Positions 1-7,218 of a stretch of DNA of 9,019 nt are shown one piece after another. Position numbers and translations under genes: made by a program. Source of the stretch: RECO01 sp050485385. GTDB lineage: Bacteria > Pseudomonadota > Alphaproteobacteria > Geminicoccales > Geminicoccaceae. The notes below the pieces were generated by a model, which worked only from the letters and a program-made list of their open reading frames with translations, was not told where the DNA came from and ran no database searches. The stretch is taken from NCBI GenBank assembly GCA_050485385.1, contig JBJHBG010000149.1, positions 1-9,019 on the forward strand, written 5' to 3'. Position 1 is the first letter of the stretch. Each line of letters starts with the position of its first letter.

Positions 1-2052
1 CCTTCCGTCGAAGGTGGGGGCCATCGGCACGTAGGCCGGATCGCCCGCGTTCTGCCGGTCCACCACCTCGGCCATGCGGCGCATGACGTCGCGCACGTCG
101 TCGGCGCTCACCACCCCGTGGTGCAGCCAGTTGGCGATGTGCTGGGCCGAGATGCGGCAGGTGGCGCGGTCCTCCATCAGGCCGACGTCGTTGATGTCCG
201 GCACCTTCGAGCAGCCGATGCCCTGATCGATCCAGCGGACCACGTAGCCGAGAATGCCTTGCGCGTTGTTCTCCACCTCGCGGATGATCTGGCTCCGCGA
301 CCACTTGCGGAAGGCGGCGAGCGGGATGTCGAGCAGGCCGTCCACGTGCGCCCGCCGGCCGCCGGCGTGCAGGGCCTTCTGGACCGCGAACACGTCCACC
401 TTGTGGTAGTGCAGCGCGTGCAGCGTGGCGGCGGTCGGCGACGGCACCCAAGCGCAGTTGGCGCCCGCCTTCGGGTGCTCGATCTTGGTCTCCAGCATCG
501 CCGCCATCCGGTCGGGCATCGCCCACATGCCCTTGCCGATCTGCGCCCGGCCGGAAAGGCCGCATTCGAGGCCGACGTCGACGTTGAGGTTCTCGTAGGC
601 CGTGATCCAGGACTTGCGCTTGATGAAGTCCTTGCGGCTGAACGGGCCGGCTTCCATCGAGGTGTGGATCTCGTCCCCGGTGCGGTCGAGAAAACCCGTG
701 TTGATGAAGGCGACCCGGTGCCTGGCCGCGCGGATGCACTCCTTCAGGTTGACGCTGGTGCGCCGCTCCTCGTCCATGACGCCGAGTTTCACGGTGTAGC
801 GCTCGACGCCGAGGACGTCCTCGACGGCGGTGAAGATCTCGTCGGCGAAGGCGACCTCCGCGGGCCCGTGCATCTTCGGCTTGACGACGTAGATCGAGCC
901 GGCCTCGGAGTTGCGCGGGCCGTCGGTCTTGCGGAGATCGTGCAGCGCGATCAGCGTGGTGACGGCCGCATCCATCAGCCCCTCGAAGACCTCGTTGCCC
1001 GCGCGGTCGCGGATCGAGGGATTGGTCATCAGGTGGCCGACGTTGCGCACCAGCATGAGGGCACGGCCCTTGACCGTGACCGTGCCGCCGTCGGGGGCGG
1101 TATAGCGGCGGTCGTCCTCGAGCGCACGGTCCACCCGCTTGCCGCCCTTCTCGAACGATGCGGTCAGGTCGCCCCGCATCAGGCCGAGCCAGTTGCGATA
1201 GGCTTGGACCTTGTCCTCGGCATCGACGCAGGCGACCGAGTCCTCGCAGTCCATGATCGCCGACACGGCACTCTCGAGCCGTACGTCGGCCAGTCCCGCC
1301 TGATCGCGGGCGCCGACTTGGTGGGTGCGGTCGAACACCAACTCCACGTGCAGGCCGTTGTTGCGCAGGAGGACGGCCTCCGGCGCGCGCGGATGGCCGC
1401 GATAGCCGACGAACTTCTCCGGCGTCTCCAGCGGTTGGTCGTCGACCATGAGGGCGCCGCCCCGGACGTGGTAGCGCCGGGCGTCGGCGTGGCTGGTGCC
1501 GGCGACCGGGAAGGCCTCGTCGAGGAACACACGCGCGCGCGCCACCACGCGCGCGCCGCGCCCGCGCTCGTAGCCGGAACCCGACGGGGGCGAACCCATG
1601 GCATCGGTGCCGTAGAGCGCGTCGTAGAGGCTGCCCCAACGGGCATTGGCGGCGTTCAGCGCATAGCGGGCGTTGGTGATCGGCACCACCAATTGCGGGC
1701 CGGGGACCGTCGCGATCTCGGGGTCCACGTTCGCGGTGTCGATCTCGAAGGCCTCGCCTTCGGGCAGAAGGTAGCCGATCTCGGCGAGGAACGCCTTGTA
1801 GGCCTCGTGGTCGTGCGGCTGGTTGCGCTTGGCCCGGTGCCAGTCGTCGATCTTCGCTTGGAGATCCGCGCGCGTTGCCAACAGCGCTCGGTTCTTCGGC
1901 GTCAGCTCGCCGACGATGCGGGCGAGGCCCTGCCAGAAGGCCGCCGGCTCGACGCCGGTGCCCGGCAGCGCCTCGTCCTCGAGGAAGGCGGCAAGCGGCG
2001 CCGCCACCTCCAGGCCCGCCTTCGTCACGTATGCAGTGCTCCGTTCCGTCAC
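1..2052 (-). CDS. glcB: Malate synthase G, C-terminus cut by window edge
   Basis: Condenses glyoxylate with acetyl-CoA to give malate and CoA in the cytoplasm (glyoxylate bypass or glycolate use). 684 codons are visible; the family is about 720-725 residues, so roughly 40 C-terminal residues lie beyond base 1. Family motifs run through the protein: LVRNVGHLM (R336), GVMDEERRT (E428), FLDRTGDEIHT (D456), GCSKVPDINDVGLMED (C614, D628). They align with E. coli malate synthase G residues R338, E427, D455, C617 and catalytic base D631, so the active site looks intact. I chose the GTG at 2052 because GAGGGGG lies 7 nt upstream and the protein then begins MTERSTAYVTKAGL, family-like; an in-frame ATG at 2070 would add six residues but overlaps that ribosome site. 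It lies 102 bp after the thioesterase on the same strand and is probably a housekeeping neighbour of the arsenic operon. Confidence 0.96.
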   Translation of the reverse strand, partial: MTERSTAYVTKAGLEVAAPLAAFLEDEALPGTGVEPAAFWQGLARIVGELTPKNRALLATRADLQAKIDDWHRAKRNQPHDHEAYKAFLAEIGYLLPEGEAFEIDTANVDPEIATVPGPQLVVPITNARYALNAANARWGSLYDALYGTDAMGSPPSGSGYERGRGARVVARARVFLDEAFPVAGTSHADARRYHVRGGALMVDDQPLETPEKFVGYRGHPRAPEAVLLRNNGLHVELVFDRTHQVGARDQAGLADVRLESAVSAIMDCEDSVACVDAEDKVQAYRNWLGLMRGDLTASFEKGGKRVDRALEDDRRYTAPDGGTVTVKGRALMLVRNVGHLMTNPSIRDRAGNEVFEGLMDAAVTTLIALHDLRKTDGPRNSEAGSIYVVKPKMHGPAEVAFADEIFTAVEDVLGVERYTVKLGVMDEERRTSVNLKECIRAARHRVAFINTGFLDRTGDEIHTSMEAGPFSRKDFIKRKSWITAYENLNVDVGLECGLSGRAQIGKGMWAMPDRMAAMLETKIEHPKAGANCAWVPSPTAATLHALHYHKVDVFAVQKALHAGGRRAHVDGLLDIPLAAFRKWSRSQIIREVENNAQGILGYVVRWIDQGIGCSKVPDINDVGLMEDRATCRISAQHIANWLHHGVVSADDVRDVMRRMAEVVDRQNAGDPAYVPMAPTFDGR

Positions 2053-2154
2053 CCTCGTGCCCCCTCGCATCGGTTCGCCGCACCTCTGAGCAAGTCCGAA
2101 GCGGCAATGCAAGGCCTCGACGCCAAGAAAACGGGCTTCGGGTCGGCTCGGCCG
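2053..2154 (-). other. Intergenic gap between thioesterase and glcB
   Basis: These 102 bp separate the thioesterase stop from the glcB start. Apart from the glcB ribosome site I see only a small CGGC-CGA-GCCG hairpin just after the thioesterase stop and a TTTTCTT stretch about 15 nt further on. I cannot place a convincing -35/-10 pair. The gap is large enough to hold a separate glcB promoter, so co-transcription with the arsenic operon is not implied. Confidence 0.4.
2060..2066 (-). promoter_or_regulatory. Ribosome-binding site deciding the glcB GTG start
   Basis: GAGGGGG on the minus strand ends 7 nt before the GTG at 2052. It overlaps the alternative ATG region at 2068-2070, which has no comparable site upstream, so it favours the GTG. 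Confidence 0.65.
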
Positions 2155-2580
2155 TCAGCTTTTCGGCATGAGCCACGTCGCGGTGGCGACGGCGGCAAGG
2201 TGGTCATCGGCGTCGAACAGGCGCGATTCCATGTAGGAGACGGTGCGGCCCATGCGCAGCGGACGCCCGACGCAGCGGGCCGTGCCGGCGGTGAGCGGGC
2301 GCATGTACTGCGTCTTCATCTCGACGGTGACGGCAGCCTTGCCGATGCGGTGCTTGATCAGGTGGCCCATCGAGATGTCCATCACCGTGGCGATGATGCC
2401 GCCGTGCAGCGAGCCCTGCGGATTGAAGGCGAAGTCCGGCACCTCGAAGCTGACGGTGCAGGTGTCGTCCTCGTAGGCGAAGCGCAGGCCCAAGAGACGC
2501 GCGAGGAAGAAGGTCTCGAAGTCCTGCTCGTAGCCGGCGAGCGCTTGCTCGAACCGTGCCTTCGCCAAGTCCTCGTCCAT
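2155..2580 (-). CDS. PaaI-family hotdog-fold thioesterase
   Basis: A 141-residue single-domain hotdog protein, the usual size for the PaaI/YdiI family, which hydrolyses acyl-CoA thioesters in the cytoplasm; the substrate cannot be read from sequence. The signature is FNPQGSLHGGIIATVMD (residues 52-68), with N53, H59-G60-G61 and D68 in the positions used by the family for catalysis. VEMKTQYMRP (87-95) is the usual central strand. I chose the ATG at 2580 because AAGGAGGG lies 7 nt upstream; a GTG directly before it (2583) is too close to that site. It starts 47 nt after the arsJ stop on the same strand, so it could be the last gene of the arsenic operon, but a GC hairpin sits in the gap. I know of no established arsenic role for this family, so it may be a passenger. 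Confidence 0.9.
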   Translation of the reverse strand: MDEDLAKARFEQALAGYEQDFETFFLARLLGLRFAYEDDTCTVSFEVPDFAFNPQGSLHGGIIATVMDISMGHLIKHRIGKAAVTVEMKTQYMRPLTAGTARCVGRPLRMGRTVSYMESRLFDADDHLAAVATATWLMPKS

Positions 2581-2587
2581 CACGTCA

Positions 2588-2595
2588 CCCTCCTT
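2588..2595 (-). promoter_or_regulatory. Strong ribosome-binding site of the thioesterase
   Basis: AAGGAGGG, nearly a perfect Shine-Dalgarno sequence, ends 7 nt before the ATG at 2580. It fixes that start over the adjacent GTG at 2583 and indicates independent translation rather than coupling to arsJ. Confidence 0.75.
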
Positions 2596-2601
2596 CGCGG
2601 T

Positions 2602-2627
2602 CGCCGCCCAAGAAAGCAGAGGCGGCG
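2602..2627 (-). repeat. Perfect 7-bp GC inverted repeat just after arsJ
   Basis: CGCCGCC (2627-2621) and GGCGGCG (2608-2602) flank a 12-nt loop, TCTGCTTTCTTG. The stem begins at the base after the arsJ stop codon. No T-run follows, so it is not a canonical intrinsic terminator. It may mark a transcript end, protect arsJ mRNA from 3' decay, or reduce read-through into the thioesterase. Confidence 0.6.
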
Positions 2628-3902
2628 TCAGGCGGCTAGGCCGGCAAGCGGCTCGCGCGTCGTCGGCAGGGTGAGGCTCACCGCCCACGCCACGACCAGG
2701 AACGCGGCCGAGGCGAGGAGGCAGCCGAGGATGCCGCCGGTCTGGTAGGCGAGGCCGGAGACGAGGCAGCCGACGAGGCGCCCGGCGGCGTTGGCCATGT
2801 AGTAGAAGCCCACGTCCATGGCGACGTCCTCGGCCCTGGCGTAGGCGAGGACGAGGTAGGAGTGCAGCGACGAGTTGACGGCGAACGCGGCGCCGAAGAG
2901 GCCGAGGCCGACGACGACGACGGGGCCGATCAGGCCGCTCGCGAGCGGCTCGCCGCCATGGGTGACGAGCCGGTCGAAGGGCACGACCAGGGCGAGGCCG
3001 GAGGCGATCAGGAGCGGTGTGGCGGCGAGGACCAGGGCCCAGACGCGCTGCGCCTTCACCTCGCTGGCGAGCCCGTCGGTCGAGCTTTCGACGAAGCGCG
3101 GGGCCGCCGCCTGCACCGCCCCGTAGCCGACGACCCAAAGGGCGAGGAAGGTCGCCACCTCGACGAAGCTCCAGCCGGCGACCTCGTAGAGAAAGATCGG
3201 CACGCCGACCACGAACCAGACGTCGCGGGCGCCGAAGAGAAAGACGCGGGCGGCGGCGAGCCGGTTGATGGCCGGCGACTTGGCCAGCAGCGAGCCGAGG
3301 GCGGGCGTCGCCTTCGCCTTGCCCATGCCGCGGGGCAGGCTGAGCGCGGTCAGCACCAGGATCGCGGCCAGCACGGCGGCCAGCAGGAAGAGGCCGCCCG
3401 CAAAGCCGAGCGTGGCCAGCAGCACGCCGCCGACGAAGAAGCCGACGCCCTTCATCGCGTTCTTCGAGCCCGTGAGGATGGCGACCCACTTGAACAGTCC
3501 GCCCTTCTCGCGGGGGGGCACCAGGAGCTTGACGGCACTCTTGGCGCTCATCTTGGTGAGGTCCTTGGCGACGCCCGCCGCCCCCTGGACGACGACCGCG
3601 TAGGCGACCGACAGCGCCATCGGCCAGTGCGGCTGGAGAAAGGCGAGGGCGACGAGGGCTGCCACCTGGACGGCGAGGCCCGCATAGAGCGTGCTCTGGA
3701 GGCCGAAGCGGGCGGCGATCCAGCCGGCGACCAGGTTCGTGACCACGCCCATGAACTCGTAGAGCACGAAGACGAAGGCGATCTGGAAGGGCGTGAAACC
3801 GAGCATGTGGAAGTGCAGCAGCACCAGCATGCGCAGCGCACCGTCGGTGATCGTCTGCCCCCAATAGGCGCCCGTCACGAGCGCGTAGCCGTGGACGTTC
3901 AC
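2628..3902 (-). CDS. arsJ: ArsJ, MFS exporter of 1-arseno-3-phosphoglycerate
   Basis: A 424-residue polytopic inner-membrane MFS protein. In characterised systems ArsJ exports the unstable 1-arseno-3-phosphoglycerate made by a partner GAPDH; outside the cell it decomposes to arsenate. Family-like segments are ITDGALRMLVLLHFHMLGFTP (from residue 18), EFMGVVTNLVAGWIAARFG (49-67, MFS motif A region), QGAAGVAKDLTKMSAKSAVK (106-125) and FVVGVPIFLYEVAGW (230-244). About 12 hydrophobic segments are visible. The start is GTG at 3902, overlapping the GAPDH stop by 4 nt (GTGA), with GGAGG 7 nt upstream inside the GAPDH gene. This overlap implies translational coupling of synthesis and export. Identity rests on the sequence pattern plus the adjacent ArsJ-type GAPDH; the pair is diagnostic. 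Confidence 0.93.
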   Translation of the reverse strand: MNVHGYALVTGAYWGQTITDGALRMLVLLHFHMLGFTPFQIAFVFVLYEFMGVVTNLVAGWIAARFGLQSTLYAGLAVQVAALVALAFLQPHWPMALSVAYAVVVQGAAGVAKDLTKMSAKSAVKLLVPPREKGGLFKWVAILTGSKNAMKGVGFFVGGVLLATLGFAGGLFLLAAVLAAILVLTALSLPRGMGKAKATPALGSLLAKSPAINRLAAARVFLFGARDVWFVVGVPIFLYEVAGWSFVEVATFLALWVVGYGAVQAAAPRFVESSTDGLASEVKAQRVWALVLAATPLLIASGLALVVPFDRLVTHGGEPLASGLIGPVVVVGLGLFGAAFAVNSSLHSYLVLAYARAEDVAMDVGFYYMANAAGRLVGCLVSGLAYQTGGILGCLLASAAFLVVAWAVSLTLPTTREPLAGLAA

Positions 3903-4918
3903 CGCAGCGCCTCCCCCACCTTCGCGGTCAGTTCGACCAGTCGGCAGGCATAACCCATCTCGTTGTCGTACCAGGCGAAGATCTTCACGAGCGTGCCGTC
4001 GACCACCATCGTCGAAGGCGCATCGACGATCGACGAGCGGGTGTCGCTCTTGAAGTCGACCGACACCAGCGGCCGGTGCTCGACGGCGAGGATGTCGCGC
4101 AACGGACCCTCGGCGGCGGCTTCCAGCAACCCGTTCACCTCTTCCACCGTCGTCGGGCGGGCGACCTCGAAGACGCAGTCGGTGAGGCTGGCGTTCAAGA
4201 GCGGCACGCGCACCGCATGGCCGTTCAGCTTGCCCTTCAGTTCCGGATAGATCAGCGCGATGGCCGTGGCGGAGCCCGTCGTCGTCGGCACCAGCGAGGC
4301 GAGCGCCGAGCGCGCGCGGCGGAGGTCTTTCTTGGGCGCGTCGACGAGCACCTGGGTGTTGGTCACGTCGTGGATGGTCGTGACGACGCCATGCACGATG
4401 CCGAGGCCCTCGTGGATCGGCTTCACCACCGGGGCGAGGCAGTTGGTGGTGCAGGAGGCCGCCGTGACGATCGGGTGGCGGGCCGGATCGTAGAGATGGT
4501 CGTTGACGCCCATGACGACGTTGAGCGGCCCGTCCTTCACCGGGGCCGCGACCACCACGGCCTTGGCGCCGCGCTCCAGGTGCGGGGCTATCGTCGCCTC
4601 CTGGACGAACTTGCCGGAGCTTTCGATCACCACGTCGACGCCGAGCTCGGCCCACGGGATGTCGTCCGGCCGCCGATGCTCGCTGAAGCCGATGCGGCGC
4701 TCGCCGATGCGCAGGCCCGCGCCGTCGACGGCGATGTCGGCCCGCCAGCGGCCGTGGATGCTGTCGAACTCGAGCAAGTGGGCGGCAGCCTCCGGGCCAC
4801 CCGAGGGCTCGTTGACGTGGACCGGATCGAAACCGGCGCCGCCGCGGGCGAGACCCGAAAGGGCGGCCCGCGCCGCGAGCCTGCCGATCCGTCCGAACCC
4901 GTTGATGCCGACGCGCAT
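3899..4918 (-). CDS. ArsJ-associated glyceraldehyde-3-phosphate dehydrogenase
   Basis: A 339-residue full-length GAPDH. In arsJ operons this enzyme uses arsenate in place of phosphate with glyceraldehyde-3-phosphate and NAD, giving 1-arseno-3-phosphoglycerate for ArsJ. Visible parts: Rossmann motif NGFGRIG (6-12), catalytic loop AASCTTNC with C156 and C160, catalytic H183 in TTIHDVTNTQ, anion-site PTTTGSA, and NGHAVRVP. Two features differ from glycolytic GAPDH: RVPLLNASLTD where RVPTPNVS-like sequence is usual, and YDNEMGY (M321) where NEWGY is usual. The ATG at 4918 has AAGGGGAG 4 nt upstream. It overlaps arsJ by 4 nt, and the MFS gene ends 67 nt upstream. A glycolytic role is possible but unlikely given the pairing and the VTNTQ/LLNAS family pattern. 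Confidence 0.93.
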   Translation of the reverse strand: MRVGINGFGRIGRLAARAALSGLARGGAGFDPVHVNEPSGGPEAAAHLLEFDSIHGRWRADIAVDGAGLRIGERRIGFSEHRRPDDIPWAELGVDVVIESSGKFVQEATIAPHLERGAKAVVVAAPVKDGPLNVVMGVNDHLYDPARHPIVTAASCTTNCLAPVVKPIHEGLGIVHGVVTTIHDVTNTQVLVDAPKKDLRRARSALASLVPTTTGSATAIALIYPELKGKLNGHAVRVPLLNASLTDCVFEVARPTTVEEVNGLLEAAAEGPLRDILAVEHRPLVSVDFKSDTRSSIVDAPSTMVVDGTLVKIFAWYDNEMGYACRLVELTAKVGEALR

Positions 4919-4954
4919 GAGGCTCCCCTTCGCCCGGCGGCCACCTAAGCCTAG

Positions 4955-4978
4955 GACCGTGGCGGTTTCGTGACGGTC
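4955..4978 (-). repeat. Small inverted repeat upstream of the GAPDH gene
   Basis: GACCGT (4978-4973) and ACGGTC (4960-4955) form a perfect 6-bp repeat around a 12-nt loop in the 67-bp gap between the MFS stop and the GAPDH start. No T-run follows, and I see no promoter in this gap. It may be an mRNA hairpin separating the two halves of the operon, or chance. Confidence 0.35.
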
Positions 4979-4985
4979 TCGCCGA

Positions 4986-6164
4986 TCACGCCGACTCGCG
5001 ACTGGCGGTGCGCAGCAGCAACGAACCGAGGGCGGTTGCGGCCACCACCGCCAGCGCGAGGCAGGCGATCAGCACGAGGTCGTAGCCGCCCACCTGCCAG
5101 AGCAACGCCGCCGCCGTCGGGGCGATCGCGGTGGTGGCGATGAAGATCGCCGCCATCCGGCCGTTGACCGCGCCGAAGGCGTCACGGCCGAGCCGGTCGA
5201 CGATCAGCACCGGCCGCGCGATGGAAACGATGCCGATGCCCGCGCCCTGGAGGAGCACGAAGAGCACGGCGAGCGCCGGCAGGAACGGGGCGAGCAGGAG
5301 CGCGGTCGAGGCGAGCAGCAGGGCCGCGAGCGTTCCGGCCATCACCTGATCCATGGCGTAGCGGCGTTCGACCGCCATCAGGGCGAGGCGGCCGACGACC
5401 TGCATCGGCCCGACGCAGGCGGCGGCCAGCACCGCCGTCTCCAAGTCCAGCCCGCGACTGGACAGGAGCGGCAGGAGATGCGTCACCAACATGCCGTGGT
5501 TGAGGGCCACTGCCGCAAACACGGCGGCGAGCAGCCAGAAGGCCGGCGCCCGCAGGGCGGCGCGCTCGGCGGCGCGATGGCTCGCCCTCGGCGCCGGCGG
5601 CCCGGCGCTGCCGGAGCGGGGCAGGCCGACGATCAGGGGTAGCGAGACGGCGACGATCAGGACGGCGAAGACCAGCAGGCTCGCGCGCCAGCCGAACGCC
5701 TGCGCCGTGTAGTGGGCGAGGGGGAAGCTGACGGTGCCGGCGAAGCCCGCGAACAGGGTGATGCGGGTGATGATGCGTCGAGCGTCGCCGGGAAACGTGC
5801 GCGTGACGTAGCTGAAGCAGGCATCGTAGAGGCCGCCCGCCATCGTCAGCCCGAGCCATGCCCAGGCGAGGTAGAACTGCCAGATCGTCTCGATCCGGGC
5901 GAGCAGGACGAGGCCGACGGCACCCCCCACCGCACTGGCTCCGAGCAGCAGGCGTCCGTGGCCGCCGTCGATCAGCCGACCGGCGAAGGGCGCCGCCAGC
6001 GCCTGCACCACGAGGGCCAGGGTGAAGGCGCCGGCGAGCACGGTCGGGCTCCAGCCCAACTCCGCCTTCCACGTCGGCAGGAGTGCGGGGAAGACGTAAT
6101 AGAGCCCGGCCCAGACCAATGTCTGGGCCAGGCCGAGGGCGGCGAAGGGCGGCGGCTTGGGCAT
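4986..6164 (-). CDS. MFS efflux transporter in the arsenic operon, possibly ArsK-like
   Basis: A 392-residue major-facilitator protein with about 12 hydrophobic segments. MFS motif A is visible as GRLIDGGHGR (62-71) after TM2, and a basic central cytoplasmic loop follows IVGLPRSGSAGPP. The TLFAGFAGTVSFP segment and the start PPPFAALGLAQTLVWAGLYYVFP resemble MFS proteins found in arsenic islands, including ArsK, an As(III)/Sb(III)/organoarsenical exporter of Agrobacterium. That resemblance is from memory and untested. The ATG at 6164 is preferred over an upstream in-frame ATG (6245), which would overlap the permease gene and add a non-hydrophobic leader. It has no Shine-Dalgarno site; it overlaps the stop of a six-codon mini-ORF (TGATG), so it is probably translated by re-initiation. 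The protein is clearly distinct from ArsJ. Confidence 0.82.
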   Translation of the reverse strand: MPKPPPFAALGLAQTLVWAGLYYVFPALLPTWKAELGWSPTVLAGAFTLALVVQALAAPFAGRLIDGGHGRLLLGASAVGGAVGLVLLARIETIWQFYLAWAWLGLTMAGGLYDACFSYVTRTFPGDARRIITRITLFAGFAGTVSFPLAHYTAQAFGWRASLLVFAVLIVAVSLPLIVGLPRSGSAGPPAPRASHRAAERAALRAPAFWLLAAVFAAVALNHGMLVTHLLPLLSSRGLDLETAVLAAACVGPMQVVGRLALMAVERRYAMDQVMAGTLAALLLASTALLLAPFLPALAVLFVLLQGAGIGIVSIARPVLIVDRLGRDAFGAVNGRMAAIFIATTAIAPTAAALLWQVGGYDLVLIACLALAVVAATALGSLLLRTASRESA

Positions 6165-6184
6165 CAGGCCGGGGGCTGCGTCAT
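6164..6184 (-). other. Six-codon relay mini-ORF (MTQPPA) between arsP and the MFS gene
   Basis: An ATG at 6184 overlaps the arsP stop as ATGA. It opens a frame of six codons (M-T-Q-P-P-A) whose TGA (6166-6164) overlaps the MFS start as TGATG. The MFS gene lacks its own Shine-Dalgarno site. The geometry suits terminating ribosomes re-initiating twice in succession. It could also be chance in a short gap. Confidence 0.4.
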
Positions 6185-7218
6185 GCGGCGACGAGCCCGA
6201 AGACCAGCCCGAAGACGAAGGCACTGGCCAGCGCCAGACCGACATAGGTGAGAAACACGGGCGGGCGGACCAGTGCCCAGACGGCGATCGCCGCCGGGAT
6301 CGAGGTCACGCCGCCGGCAAGCAGGAACGCCATGCCGGCACCCGGCGCCATGCCCTGCTGGAGCAACTGGCCGACCAGGGGCAGGGCGGCGTAGCCGTTG
6401 AGATAGGCGGGCACACCAACGAGCGTGGCCATCAGGATCGGCCACACGCCCTCGCCGCCGACCGCGCGCACCACCAGCTCCGCCGGCAAATAGGCCACCA
6501 TCAGGCTCTCCATGAAGAAGGCGAGGGTGAGCCACTTGCCGAGGAAGAGCAAGGTGTCGCGCGCGTTCTGGGCGAAGACGGCGACGCGGCCCTCCTCCTG
6601 CCAGAAGCGCCACGCGACGGGCTTGGGGTTGCGCACGGTGGCGCCGCCGCAGCCGCCATTGCCGACTTCGGGGCGGACGGCATGGTCGAAGGCTCCGGTC
6701 CGCGCGATGGCCCAGACGACGGTGCCGCCGAGCAGGCCGGCACCGACGGCGGCGGCCGACTTGAAGACGGCGAACTCGACGCCGAGGGTGCCGGCCGTAA
6801 GCACGAACATCGCCGGGTCCATCAACGGCGAGGCGAGCCAGAAGGCCATGACCGGCGCGAGCGGCACGCCCATTGCCAACAGCGCCGCGATCAGCGGGAT
6901 GACGCCGCAGGAGCAGAACGGCGAGAAGGCGCCGGTAAGGGCGGCGGCGACCACCATGATGCCCATCCGGCTCTGGAAGGCCTTGGCGATCAAGGCGTCG
7001 GCGCGGCTCGCCTTCGCGTAGGCGGCGATCAGGATCGAGGCACCGAGGAATGGGGCGATCGAAAGGAGGCTCGCGCCCGTGAAGGACAGGCTTGCCGGGG
7101 CCTGCGCCGGCAGGAGCAGCGCGAGGACCGCGACGGCGACGCCGAGCGCCAGCCAGACGGGGTCGAGGACGACACCGCGCCAGCGCGGCCGAGCGAGGGT
7201 GAGACCGGCGACGGTCAT
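6181..7218 (-). CDS. arsP: ArsP-type permease (DUF318/PF03773), organoarsenical efflux
   Basis: A 345-residue inner-membrane permease. Characterised ArsP proteins export trivalent organoarsenicals such as methylarsenite and reduced roxarsone. The family hallmark SPFCSCGVIPL is present (C102, C104), followed by MAFWLASPLMDP. A second copy-like membrane region, VGVPAYLNGYAALPLVGQLL and GGVTSIPA, lies in the C-terminal half, consistent with the family's internal duplication. A hydrophilic loop between the halves carries GGCGG (C190). The ATG at 7218 follows AAAGG at 8 nt; an upstream TTG (7257) would add 13 polar residues with no ribosome site. The gene starts 45 nt after the arsR stop and its ribosome site lies in an 11-bp inverted repeat. 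PF03773 also contains permeases of unknown substrate, so the organoarsenical role rests on the operon context. Confidence 0.85.
   Translation of the reverse strand: MTVAGLTLARPRWRGVVLDPVWLALGVAVAVLALLLPAQAPASLSFTGASLLSIAPFLGASILIAAYAKASRADALIAKAFQSRMGIMVVAAALTGAFSPFCSCGVIPLIAALLAMGVPLAPVMAFWLASPLMDPAMFVLTAGTLGVEFAVFKSAAAVGAGLLGGTVVWAIARTGAFDHAVRPEVGNGGCGGATVRNPKPVAWRFWQEEGRVAVFAQNARDTLLFLGKWLTLAFFMESLMVAYLPAELVVRAVGGEGVWPILMATLVGVPAYLNGYAALPLVGQLLQQGMAPGAGMAFLLAGGVTSIPAAIAVWALVRPPVFLTYVGLALASAFVFGLVFGLVAA

Noticed and set aside
1527..1560. Two alternating CG tracts that could form Z-DNA
   Set aside because: They lie inside glcB and encode arginine/alanine/valine codons (RGRGAR, VARAR), so ordinary coding in GC-rich DNA explains them.
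1..2580. A functional link between malate synthase, the thioesterase and arsenic resistance
   Set aside because: Malate synthase is separated by 102 bp and has its own start signals. Nothing in the sequence ties it to arsenic metabolism beyond adjacency.
118..2748. An 876-codon open frame on the plus strand, plus others such as 6157-7695 and 4076-4948
   Set aside because: They run antisense to malate synthase, thioesterase, ArsP and GAPDH genes that have clear family motifs. Their composition is R/A/G/H/D-rich and repetitive, as expected of GC-driven shadow frames.
2155..3864. A long minus-strand frame joining the thioesterase to an upstream arginine-rich stretch
   Set aside because: The upstream part is arsJ read in the wrong frame. 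The thioesterase has its own ATG and strong ribosome site at 2580.
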